This document shows positions 9,618-17,063 of a stretch of DNA of 64,000 nt, piece after piece. The position numbers were made by a program, and so were the translations under genes. The notes beneath the pieces were generated by a model. It was given only the letters and a program-made list of their open reading frames with translations. It ran no database searches and was not told the DNA's origin. Origin of the DNA: Roseateles oligotrophus. Its GTDB lineage: Bacteria; Pseudomonadota; Gammaproteobacteria; Burkholderiales; Burkholderiaceae_C. The stretch is taken from positions 1 through 64,000 of the forward strand of contig NZ_JAJIRN010000005.1 in assembly GCF_025717515.1 (NCBI RefSeq), given 5' to 3'. Position 1 is the first letter of the stretch. Every line of letters begins with the position of its first letter.

Positions 9618-10085
9618 TCAAGGATGCAGCTTGCGATAGGTTCCGACAAGCTCGGCCTGGGCCAGCACATGACCCTTCATCGCCTGCTCCACCGCCGCCT
9701 TGGTGGGCCGCTGCAGCGCCGGCAGCCAGGTATCCAGCGCGTACAGTTTGAAAAAGTAACGATGCCGCCCGACGGGTGGGCAAGGTCCGCCGTAGCCGGT
9801 GCGTTGCCAGTCGTTCAGGCCGGAGCGGGCGCCGGGCGGCAGCGGCCGCCCGCCTGCCGGCAAGCCGGTGGTCGTGGGCGCAAGATCGACGATCACCCAG
9901 TGGACCCAGGTTCGCACCGGCGCCGCCGGATCGGGCGCATCCGGGTCGTCGACGATCAGCGCCAGGCTCTTTGCTTCGGGCGGAACACCGCTCCAGCGCA
10001 GCGGCGGAGCGCTGTCTTCGCCCTCGCAAGTATGCCGGCGCGGGATCTCGCCCTGGGCAGAGAAGGCCGGCGAGTTCAGTTCCAT
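9618..10085 (-). CDS. YbhB/YbcL-family (PEBP-like) protein
   Basis: 155 residues from ATG 10085, with GAGGAG eight bases upstream. Bacterial homologues of phosphatidylethanolamine-binding protein / Raf kinase inhibitor; the cellular role is not established. Family landmarks are SLALIVDDPDAP, WVHWVIVDLAP, the GYGGPCPPVGRHRYFFKLYALD block forming the anion-binding pocket, and the C-terminal helix VLAQAELVGTYRK. It lies 29 bases after the nitroreductase gene in the same direction, so the two are probably co-transcribed. Confidence 0.93.
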   Translation of the reverse strand: MELNSPAFSAQGEIPRRHTCEGEDSAPPLRWSGVPPEAKSLALIVDDPDAPDPAAPVRTWVHWVIVDLAPTTTGLPAGGRPLPPGARSGLNDWQRTGYGGPCPPVGRHRYFFKLYALDTWLPALQRPTKAAVEQAMKGHVLAQAELVGTYRKLHP

Positions 10086-10114
10086 CAAACACTCCTCGAA
10101 TGGGCTTTCGCGGG

Positions 10115-10720
10115 TCATGCCGAGGCCGGAAGACCCACCGTCTGCGCGAGCGCAATGCGCTGCTGACTCGACAGCCCCAGCGCCTTGGCCAAGCGCTGGC
10201 GGTCGATCAGTCCGCGCACCACCGAGGCGAGGCCGGCGACGGCACAAAGCAAGTACACGTTTTGCGCGATGCAGCCGGCATCGGCACCGGCCAGGAACTC
10301 GCGCTCCTCGGGTCGCGCGCCGGACATGCGCGTGAAATCGGCGACATACACGAGGTTCAGCGGTGCGTCGGCGACGAAGTCCTGCGTGCCGCTGGCGCCG
10401 CGAAGGTCTTCGGCCTTCACGAGCAGCAGCCGGTGGGCCTGCGGGTCATAGCGGTAGGCCCCTTCGCGAAGCACCACGAAGACATCGATCTCCTGCCAGT
10501 TGTGCGCCGAGGGCGCGGTGCGGCCAGCGCTGTCGCGTCGGTTGATGCCGAAGGCAGCCCACAGCAAGGCCGACAACTGCTCCAGCGTCAGCGCGTCGGG
10601 CAAGAAGTCGCGCGAGCTGCGACGGCGCTTCAGCGCCTGCTCGAGCGAGGCCGTGGGCGGCAGCTTGGGCGCAGGCAGCGCGACCATATCGGTTTCCAGA
10701 TTGAGCGCGATGGTGGACAT
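10115..10720 (-). CDS. SagB/ThcOx-type nitroreductase-family oxidoreductase
   Basis: 201 residues from ATG 10720, with GGAG seven bases upstream. This is a flavin (FMN)-dependent nitroreductase fold of the SagB/ThcOx branch. Motifs are LKRRRSSRDFLPDALTLEQL (FMN phosphate grip), RTAPSAHNWQEIDVFVV, the GCIAQNVYLLCAVAGLASVV helix, and the final LGLSSQQRIALAQTVGLP, where the family has the QxxxxGxP tail. SagB proteins dehydrogenate azolines in peptide natural products, but no cyclodehydratase or precursor peptide gene is nearby, so the substrate is open. There is no signal peptide. Confidence 0.9.
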   Translation of the reverse strand: MSTIALNLETDMVALPAPKLPPTASLEQALKRRRSSRDFLPDALTLEQLSALLWAAFGINRRDSAGRTAPSAHNWQEIDVFVVLREGAYRYDPQAHRLLLVKAEDLRGASGTQDFVADAPLNLVYVADFTRMSGARPEEREFLAGADAGCIAQNVYLLCAVAGLASVVRGLIDRQRLAKALGLSSQQRIALAQTVGLPASA

Positions 10721-10959
10721 GAAATTCTCCGGCAGCATCGTCAACATTCGATCGCGGCCCCGGGTGCGCGGCATCCGTAGCGCAGCGCAAGCCGAAGATC
10801 CTGTTGCTGCGCAATCTTTGCCCATCGAGCGATTACGCGGATTGACCCGGCTCAACGCCGCATCGTGACACCGGCGCGGTCGACAGGAGCTCCAAACCCC
10901 AGGCTAGCTATTGCGCTAGACCACGGCAGGCTGCCGTCAAACTTCCTCCAGCAGGGGCG

Positions 10960-11050
10960 GCATCTGCCCTTCATTGGCATGCGCGCCCTGCGCGTCGGGT
11001 CGGCTCCAGGCATCGCACGCGTCGTGAACGAGTTGAAGGTCGAGACCTGA
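10960..11050 (+). pseudogene. 3' remnant of a BON-domain gene
   Basis: The frame ending at TGA 11048-11050 reads ...GSAPGIARVVNELKVET. The intact BON protein on the other strand ends WSAPGITSVINELKVAA. About 15 residues align over the end of a BON domain, including the terminal position. Upstream the similarity fades, so this is the tail of a decayed or truncated paralogue in the opposite orientation. Confidence 0.6.
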
Positions 11051-11300
11051 GTGCGCCGGACAAATCGGTGAGGAGCAAAGGGTGCAAGTCCTTCACAACA
11101 AAGACGCAGCGATTCATATTGTCCCCGAGTCATGCGTGACGTGCCGAGAAGTGCGCCGCGTGGTGCGTGGCGGAGCGTTGCCAGGGTTACGTACAGGCCA
11201 GTCATTGAGCCGCGATAGTCTTGATATTTCGGGTGCCGACGCTATTCAGGTGGCGGAAGGCAAAACATCCGAGCGCGCAATCGCAAGTGCATGTATGACC
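11051..11300 (+). other. Possible 5' fragment of a group II intron
   Basis: The sequence after the BON-remnant stop begins GTGCGCCGG, then has CGGTGAGGAGCAAAGGGTGCAAGTCC and CCCGAGTCATGCGTG, blocks that resemble the 5' end and domain I of bacterial group II introns (GTGCG start, GAGTCATGCG motif). No intron-encoded reverse transcriptase and no domain V hairpin can be seen. At best it is a truncated relic. This is recognition from memory of conserved blocks, so confidence is low. Confidence 0.35.
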
Positions 11301-11581
11301 CGGCGTGGTCGTGGAACTAGGCACTTGGCACTTGGCACTTACGCACGCTCCTTGCACCCTCCGGGAGCAGCGAAATGCCGCAGCCCGCGCTCTGCGCAAT
11401 CGCCGGCCCACGCCTGTTTCACCTTGACCCTGCCACCACCGCCGATGCCGTTAACGGGGGAATGCAGCCGCAATACACATCCCATCAATTCCCCATCCGG
11501 ACATCACAATCGAATCGGGGCCCTCATCGGACCCTCATGAACGACAGGGCGCTTCGGCGCAACCGGGGTACTCCATTGACA

Positions 11582-13213
11582 TCAATAAATGTCGGGACTG
11601 AGTCCGGGCGCTGCGTTTTTGGCCACGGTCTTTTTCGGCGCAATCGCAACCATGCAATTGGTGGTGAGTACCAGACTTGCAATCGAGGCCGCATTCTGCA
11701 AGGCCAGCCGGGTCACTTTGGCGGGATCAATAACGCCCATTTCCAACAGATCGCCGTATTCGCGCGTGGCCGCGTTGTAGCCGAAGTTGCGCGACTCCGC
11801 CTGATCAAGTCGGTCCAGCACGATGGACGGCTCATCCGCCGCATTCAGAACGATTTGGCGCAAGGGTTCTTCAAGCGCGCGCTGAACGATCTTGATGCCG
11901 GAATCCTGATCCAGGTTCTGCGCCTTCAGCGTCAACAAGGCCTTGCGTGAACGCAGCAGCGCCACGCCGCCGCCGGGCACGATGCCTTCCTCCACCGCCG
12001 CACGGGTGGCATGCAGCGCATCTTCGACCCGCAACTTGCGCTCCTTGAGTTCGGTTTCCGTGGCTGCCCCGACCTTGATCAAGGCGACCCCGCCCGACAG
12101 CCTGGCGATTCGTTCGTCCAGTTGCTTGCGCTCATATTCAGCGCCCAAGGACTCGCGTTCTCTTCTGAGGGCGGCGACTCGCTCCTTGATCGCTTCGGCA
12201 TTGCCGGCCCCGCCAATCAGCATCGAGCTGTCTCTATTCACCTCGACGCGCCGGGCACGCCCCAAATGTTCCGGCGTGGCCTTGGCCAATGTGAGGCCCA
12301 GATCACCGGTGATCACCGTCGCGCCGGTCAGCACGGCGATGTCCTGCAGCATCGCCTTGCGGCGGTCGCCAAAGCCGGGCGATTTGACCGCGCAGGTCTT
12401 GATCACGCCGCGCACGCTGTTGATGACCAGCGTTGCCAAGGCCTCCGCATCGACATCTTCGGCGATCACCAGCAAGGGCCGGCCGGCCTTGGCCGTGGCC
12501 TCCAGCAGCGGCACCAGATCGGCGACCTTGGACAGCTTCTGCTCGCACAGCAAAATGGCCGCATCCTCCAGCACCGCAGCCTGCTTCTCGCCGTTGTTGA
12601 TGAAGTAGGAGGAGAGGTAGCCGCGGTCGAACTGCAGGCCCTCGACGACCTCGAGTTCGCTGACCAGACCGGAGCCATCCTCGATCGAAATGGCGCCTTC
12701 CCGGCCAACCTTCTCCATTGCCGCGGCCAGCAGTTCGCCGATGGCGCGGTCGTTATTGGCCGAGATGGAGGCGACATGGGCAATCTCCTGGGCGCTCGTC
12801 AAAGGCTGGGCGATCCGCTTGATTTCCTTCACCAGCAAATCAACAGCCAGGTCTATGCCTCGCTTCAAATCCATCGGGTTCATGCCGGCCGCAAGATACT
12901 TCAAGCCCTCCTGAATCATCGCGTGCGCGAGCACGGTGGCCGTGGTGGTGCCGTCGCCCGCCATCTCGCTGGTGCGGGCCGCCACCTCGCGTAGCAGTTG
13001 TGCGCCCATGTTCTCGAACGGGTCTTCCAATTCGATCGCGCGGGCCACCACGACGCCGGAGTTGACGATCTGCGGCGGGCCGAATTCACGCTCAAGAATG
13101 ACCGTTCGGCCACGCGGCCCAAGCGTCACCTTGACGGCATCCGCCAGCGCATCAACGCCGCGCCGAATCTTGTCTCGCGCTTCATCGCGAAAAAGCAATT
13201 GTTTGGCTGTCAT
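11582..13213 (-). CDS. groEL: Second 60-kDa chaperonin (GroEL paralogue) without a linked groES
   Basis: 543 residues, full chaperonin length. Conserved GroEL signatures include [13 protein letters not shown], the ATP-binding [11 protein letters not shown], the ISANND segment, [24 protein letters not shown] and [17 protein letters not shown]. The C-terminus ends ...[12 protein letters not shown] instead of the Gly-Gly-Met repeats of housekeeping GroEL, which suggests a specialised or stress-type paralogue. No groES precedes it, so it would have to share GroES from elsewhere. AGGGAG lies seven bases before the ATG. It is the last gene of a tight minus-strand run (BON, HPF-like, small ORF, ATPase fragment, GroEL). 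Confidence 0.95.
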   Translation of the reverse strand: MTAKQLLFRDEARDKIRRGVDALADAVKVTLGPRGRTVILEREFGPPQIVNSGVVVARAIELEDPFENMGAQLLREVAARTSEMAGDGTTTATVLAHAMIQEGLKYLAAGMNPMDLKRGIDLAVDLLVKEIKRIAQPLTSAQEIAHVASISANNDRAIGELLAAAMEKVGREGAISIEDGSGLVSELEVVEGLQFDRGYLSSYFINNGEKQAAVLEDAAILLCEQKLSKVADLVPLLEATAKAGRPLLVIAEDVDAEALATLVINSVRGVIKTCAVKSPGFGDRRKAMLQDIAVLTGATVITGDLGLTLAKATPEHLGRARRVEVNRDSSMLIGGAGNAEAIKERVAALRRERESLGAEYERKQLDERIARLSGGVALIKVGAATETELKERKLRVEDALHATRAAVEEGIVPGGGVALLRSRKALLTLKAQNLDQDSGIKIVQRALEEPLRQIVLNAADEPSIVLDRLDQAESRNFGYNAATREYGDLLEMGVIDPAKVTRLALQNAASIASLVLTTNCMVAIAPKKTVAKNAAPGLSPDIY

Positions 13214-13222
13214 GGCGACTCC

Positions 13223-14314
13223 CTATGCGCTATGCCTTCGAGGCTTCAGCGAACCATAGTCAAGCCTGGCCAAGCCGCATTGAGCATGAGCAAAGAGCCA
13301 AGGTGGAAGCACGATCATTGGCAACATCTCGGGCGTCAGGCACACCGCCACGGACAGGGCGAACAGAAAAGCCTCGAACCAGTCGCCTTTGCTCAGCCCG
13401 TTGATCAACATCACGATGGGCACCATCACGGCGGCAAAGCGGATCAGCAAGCAGCTCACGCTGTTGATGCCCGCCTGGAAGGCATTCGGAGCAAAGTCGA
13501 CCGCAGTCACCCGCTCGGCGAGTGCACCGAAGTAGGTACTCGGGCCCGTGTTGACCACCAACACCGTGGCAGAGCCTGAGACGACATTCGTGCCCATGAA
13601 AACGAGGTTGCTTTGCTCGAACGGCCCCGTGCCTTCTGCTCGCCATTCCGCAAATTTCTCCACCGGCAGTGATTCGCCGGTCATTGAGGCCTGCGCGATG
13701 AAAATGTCGCGTGCGCCGAGTACTCGGCAGTCGGCCGGAATCATGTCTCCGGCCGAGAGCAAGACCAGATCGCCTGGCACCAACTTGGCGAAGGGGATAT
13801 CCCGCTGCGCTTGGCGGAGCACGGTCGCGGTGTTGCTTACCAGCGCTTTCAGGCTCTCGGCAGCGCGGTTTGAACGATGCTCATGAGCGAAACGGATGGC
13901 GGTACTCAGGGCGACCATCATGCCGATGACGACGGTCGCCCTTGCGTCATTGCTCGAGTATGAAACGATGGCCAAGACGGTCAGCAAAAGATTGAACGGG
14001 TCCTTGTAGCAGTGCCATAGATGCTGCCACCAGGGCAGCGGCTTCTGATGTTCGACAAGGTTGGGCCCATGCCGAGCCAGTCGGGCTGCGGCCTCGCGCT
14101 TGCTCAAGCCCTCTGGGTGCGACTTCATCCGCGTGATGGCGGCATCCGGGTCATCACGCGCAATCAGCAGCAGGTTTTGGGCCACATCGGTATGGCCTGT
14201 GGTCTTGGCGCCATGGCCGGCGAAAGCATCCTGCAGAGGATGGCGGCTGAAATGCCTGAAGCGGCGGCTTCGCCGCAGAAAATGACTGAAAGCATGCGTC
14301 AAGCCATGCGGCAT
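13223..14314 (-). pseudogene. Truncated cation-transporting P-type ATPase (MgtA-like N-terminal part)
   Basis: About 363 residues from ATG 14314 (AGGAG seven bases upstream), against roughly 900 for the family. Present are the N-terminal cytosolic region, the first membrane helices (PFNLLLTVLAIVSY), the actuator domain with SMTGES (variant of TGES) and VPGDLVLLSAGDMIPAD, and transmembrane helix 4 with VAVCLTPEMLPMIV, as in MgtA magnesium ATPases. After MIV the similarity stops and the frame ends, before the DKTGT phosphorylation site. The P- and N-domains are missing, so it cannot pump. groEL starts 9 bases later, which marks a deletion junction. Confidence 0.85.
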
Positions 14315-14371
14315 GGAGAGTCTCCTCTGCGGCCCGACCTTGATCCCAGGCTTCTTGCGTGGCTCACCCAA

Positions 14372-14560
14372 TCATTGCGCGGGGCATCCCGGAGACAAGA
14401 TCCCCGCGACAAGGCTTCGACCAAAAAAAGTGATCACGGTAACGATTGCGCCAGTGACCAATGCCCCGAGAAAATAGCCCCGCGTGGCACGCAACTTAGC
14501 TCCATCGAGTCGATCTTGGAAGGCGGCGTTCGGCAGCGCGTCGCCCTTGCCCTCGGCCAA
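14372..14560 (-). CDS. Small membrane ORF upstream of the ATPase fragment
   Basis: 62 codons from a TTG at 14560; no ATG is available and no clear ribosome binding site is seen. The product has a charged N-terminal half (AAFQDRLDGAKLRATRG) and one hydrophobic helix (YFLGALVTGAIVTVITFFG). It fits neatly between the HPF-like gene and the ATPase fragment on the same strand, which favours a real gene or a remnant of one. No family is recognised. Confidence 0.35.
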   Translation of the reverse strand: MAEGKGDALPNAAFQDRLDGAKLRATRGYFLGALVTGAIVTVITFFGRSLVAGILSPGCPAQ

Positions 14561-14619
14561 GATGCTTGCCGTACCAGTCGTGATGCCAGCGGGATCAGTC
14601 GAAGGGGGCCACGCTCCTT

Positions 14620-15000
14620 TCAGTCCGGGGCTTTGTCTTCACCATCGAATGGTGGGCTGGCCAGTTCTTGCACATGCAGCTTGACTTGACCGCGGCGTCG
14701 GCGGACATAGTCCTCCAATTTGCGGCCCACCGCATCAAAAGCACCCCGCACAGCCAGCTCTATGCTTTCGTCCGCGTGATGCGCGCCGGCAAAGACCTCG
14801 GCCCCGGGCAGGCGCAGGTCAATCTTGACGCTGTAGATATGCCCCTGATGGTGCCGGTTACCCTCAGCCTCGACGGCAACGTGGCAACTCATCAAATTCG
14901 GCGCCAAACGCTCAAGTCGCTGAATACGCCGGCGGATATCACCCTCCAGCGAAGGCAATGGCACCAAGTCTCGAAAGACCACTTGAACCGGTAGTTTCAT
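14620..15000 (-). CDS. HPF/RaiA-like ribosome hibernation factor
   Basis: 126 residues from ATG 15000, with GAAGAG upstream. The beta-alpha-beta-beta-beta-alpha fold of the sigma-54 modulation / S30AE family is visible: strands MKLPVQVVFRDLV, CHVAVEAEGN, YSVKIDLRLPGAEV and the final helix ELAVRGAFDAVGRKLEDYVRRRRG. Short HPF proteins bind the decoding centre of idle 30S/70S ribosomes. It follows the BON gene by 67 bases. The stress context (Hsp20, GroEL, BON) suits a role in dormancy; a separate housekeeping copy near rpoN would be expected elsewhere. Confidence 0.85.
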   Translation of the reverse strand: MKLPVQVVFRDLVPLPSLEGDIRRRIQRLERLAPNLMSCHVAVEAEGNRHHQGHIYSVKIDLRLPGAEVFAGAHHADESIELAVRGAFDAVGRKLEDYVRRRRGQVKLHVQELASPPFDGEDKAPD

Positions 15001-15067
15001 GGTGTGCTCTTCAGCAAGATGCGGGCAAGCTGGAGGATAGATCATCCAACCCGCCCGGGGCCTTGTT

Positions 15068-15721
15068 TCAGGCGGCAACCTTCAACTCATTGATGACGCT
15101 GGTGATGCCGGGGGCCGACCATGCTGCCGTGTCGGCGGCCGACCGTTCGGCCCAGGAATGCACATTGCCTCGCAGCGTCGCCGTCTTGCCGGAGATGATG
15201 ACATCGATCTTTTTGGCTTCATCGTCCGCATGTCGAACCAGCGCCGCCTTGATGCGCGTAGCCACATCGCTCAACATCGCTGCCGGCTTCAAGGTGATGC
15301 TGTTCGTCACTCCGACAACGCCGGTCAGACTGCGTGTGGTGCGTTCGGCGTTATCGCGCTGGTAGTCCCAGTCGACCTCGCCCTTCAAGGTGACCCAGCC
15401 CTTCTCGCAGACGACCTGAATGCGATCGGCCGGTATCAAGGCATGCCATTTGAAGGCCGTTTCTGCCGCTGCAGCAATCTCTGAGTCACTGCGTTTGTGG
15501 CCGGGGTCCAGTTTGACATCAAGCTCCAATGCAATGGCTCGCACACCCGAGACCCGCATCACGGCTTTTTTTGCCGCCGACTTCTCTGCATAACTGTCCA
15601 AATGCCCGGTCAATGTCACTACGCCATCTTTGACCGCCACACCAATCTGCGTGGCGTTGATCGAGGGGGCAAACTCGAGTTCGGCATTGACATCTTTCTT
15701 CAGTTGCAAATCGGTTTTCAT
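15068..15721 (-). CDS. Three-BON-domain protein (OsmY-like)
   Basis: 217 residues, ATG 15721 preceded by AAGGAAG. Three consecutive BON domains are seen at about 5-70, 80-145 and 150-217, each with the V-x-L-x-G-x-V core (GVVTLTGHLDSYAEK, GWVTLKGEVDWDYQR, KTATLRGNVHSWAER). BON domains bind phospholipid or envelope surfaces. There is no signal peptide at the N-terminus (MKTDLQLKKDVNAEL), so it is a cytoplasmic member, unlike periplasmic OsmY. It heads the minus-strand stress run, divergent from the GYD gene. A relic of a second copy sits at 10.96-11.05 kb. Confidence 0.92.
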   Translation of the reverse strand: MKTDLQLKKDVNAELEFAPSINATQIGVAVKDGVVTLTGHLDSYAEKSAAKKAVMRVSGVRAIALELDVKLDPGHKRSDSEIAAAAETAFKWHALIPADRIQVVCEKGWVTLKGEVDWDYQRDNAERTTRSLTGVVGVTNSITLKPAAMLSDVATRIKAALVRHADDEAKKIDVIISGKTATLRGNVHSWAERSAADTAAWSAPGITSVINELKVAA

Positions 15722-15947
15722 GGCCTGTCTTCCTTTCGTTTATGAAATGGTCAAGCTAAGAGGCACTGGCTATGCCACGGCGCCAGTCTAGGATTGACAA
15801 AAGGGCAGCAATTGAGCCGGCGCAACGACAGGCCGGCAAGCCGATTCGATGGCAATTGACCAAGGGCAATCGAGAGCGGAAGCCGCGGCCTATGTTTGGG
15901 GGCGCGTTGCTGCTCATTTTCGAGCTGCCCGTCGCAGGAGCCACAAG

Positions 15948-16322
15948 ATGCCTCATTTCATACTCTTGACCCGGCTGACGCCGGAATCCTTGCAGCAAAC
16001 CAAGTCGATCAAGACGCTGGAGCACCGCGTGGTCGACCAATTGCAAAGCCATTGCCCGGAGGTGGTCTGGCTCAGCAGCTACGCTTTGCTCGGCCCTTGG
16101 GACTATCTGGATGTCTTCGAAGCCCCCGACATCACGGTGGCCACCCGCGTAGCCGTTCTGGTACGGAGTTATGGTCAGGCGCATGCCGAAATTTGGCCGG
16201 CCATGGCTTGGCCTGATTTCAAGTCCATGCTGGACGAGCTGCCCAAACATCAAGGCAGCTGGGCAGCCAGGCGGGCGCTGATGGTCCGGCATATCCCGGT
16301 GCGCGACCCGCAGGCCGATTGA
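15948..16322 (+). CDS. GYD-domain protein
   Basis: 124 residues from ATG 15948, with AGGAG seven bases upstream; a longer frame starting at 15849 has no such signal. The pattern MPHFILLTRLTPES... and LLGPWDYLDVFEAPD corresponds to the GYD family, small dimeric alpha/beta proteins related to ferredoxin-like barrels, with no established function. It starts the plus-strand half of the stress island, 180 bases before the leader ORF and Hsp20. Confidence 0.85.
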   Translation: MPHFILLTRLTPESLQQTKSIKTLEHRVVDQLQSHCPEVVWLSSYALLGPWDYLDVFEAPDITVATRVAVLVRSYGQAHAEIWPAMAWPDFKSMLDELPKHQGSWAARRALMVRHIPVRDPQAD

Positions 16323-16502
16323 ACTGTGATGGCAGAGCCCGAGCGGGCAGGACCGAGCCCACCGTCCCAAGATCTCGAATCGCCTCACCTTGGCGGCGCG
16401 CGCATTGCCGCCGCTCAATTGGCCTTGGCTTGCTTGGCTCGACGATCCACTGCAAGCCGGCGTTCGGCTGGCGTGTTTCAAATTTCACCAAGGAGTGCAG
16501 AC

Positions 16503-16571
16503 ATGAGCGACTGTCAGACAGAAGGCCGCTGGCTTGCCGGGCCAGACGAATTCGCAGAGGTGGGATCATGA
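16503..16571 (+). CDS. 22-residue leader ORF translationally coupled to hsp20
   Basis: ATG 16503 follows AAGGAG at an ideal distance and gives MSDCQTEGRWLAGPDEFAEV plus two residues. Its TGA overlaps the ATG of the hsp20 gene (ATGA), the classical layout for translational coupling. The peptide itself matches nothing known to me. It may be a real micro-protein, or merely a device that delivers ribosomes to the hsp20 start, which has only a moderate site of its own. Confidence 0.45.
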   Translation: MSDCQTEGRWLAGPDEFAEVGS

Positions 16572-17062
16572 CTGCGGTGCTGGAACAATTGAAACATGGT
16601 GCCGAGCAGGCTTGGGCCTCGGTGTCGGACGGCTGGCATGACTTGAGGGCTCGTGCCAGTGGCGCCTTGACCCGGTTCCGCCATGACGACTCACAGTCTG
16701 AGCAGACCAATGCCGGCGTGGCGCGTTCGGCCTGGGGTTTAATGGCCGCCGACATCGTGGTTGAGGACGAACGCCTCATCGTCCGCATCGAGGCGCCCGG
16801 CATGAGCAGCGAGGACATGCAGCTCGATGTCAGCCGCGACCGGCTCAGTGTCCGGGGTCACAAACGCGTTGATCAGGCTTGGGATGACGGGCGCTACCGC
16901 CTGCTGCAATGCTGCTACGGCAGCTTTCAGCGTGAGCTGCCCTTGCCGCTGCCGGTCGACGCCGAGCGGGCCAAGGCGAGCTATCGGGACGGCGTGCTTC
17001 GGGTCGAGCTAGCCCGGCTTGAACGCGGCCGGCCGCATCACATCATGGTGCAAGGATCTTGA
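16568..17062 (+). CDS. Hsp20/alpha-crystallin small heat-shock protein
   Basis: 164 residues from ATG 16568. Small heat-shock proteins hold unfolding proteins for later refolding by DnaK and GroEL. The alpha-crystallin domain covers about 55-155: VVEDERLIVRIEAPGMSSEDMQLDVSRDRLSVRG and GSFQRELPLPLPVD...ASYRDGVLRVEL, close to the A-x-x-x-n-GVL consensus. An IMV near the C-terminus may serve as the I-x-I/V assembly motif. The nicotinate phosphoribosyltransferase gene follows one base after the stop. Confidence 0.93.
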   Translation: MTAVLEQLKHGAEQAWASVSDGWHDLRARASGALTRFRHDDSQSEQTNAGVARSAWGLMAADIVVEDERLIVRIEAPGMSSEDMQLDVSRDRLSVRGHKRVDQAWDDGRYRLLQCCYGSFQRELPLPLPVDAERAKASYRDGVLRVELARLERGRPHHIMVQGS

Positions 17063-17063
17063 G

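Larger units (their letters stand above)
10721..11581. other. Long non-coding gap with relics of a BON gene and possibly a group II intron
   Basis: No intact gene is supported. At about 10999-11050 the plus strand encodes SAPGIARVVNELKVET followed by a stop, which closely matches the last residues of the BON protein at 15068-15721. Directly after that stop comes GTGCGCCGG and an intron-like stretch, listed separately. At 11320-11341 a 7-base unit GGCACTT occurs three times in near-tandem. The rest shows nothing recognisable. The area looks like a scar of past insertions and deletions. Confidence 0.6.

Noticed and set aside
10115-10720. Thiopeptide or TOMM biosynthesis cluster around the SagB-like gene
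   Set aside because: No YcaO or cyclodehydratase gene and no precursor peptide is present; the neighbour is a PEBP-family protein.
11320-11341. Three GGCACTT units as a possible CRISPR or tandem array
   Set aside because: Only three short units with no spacers of regular length; no cas genes in the window.
12011-12994. 327-codon frame opposite groEL
   Set aside because: Shadow of a strongly conserved chaperonin gene, no start signal.
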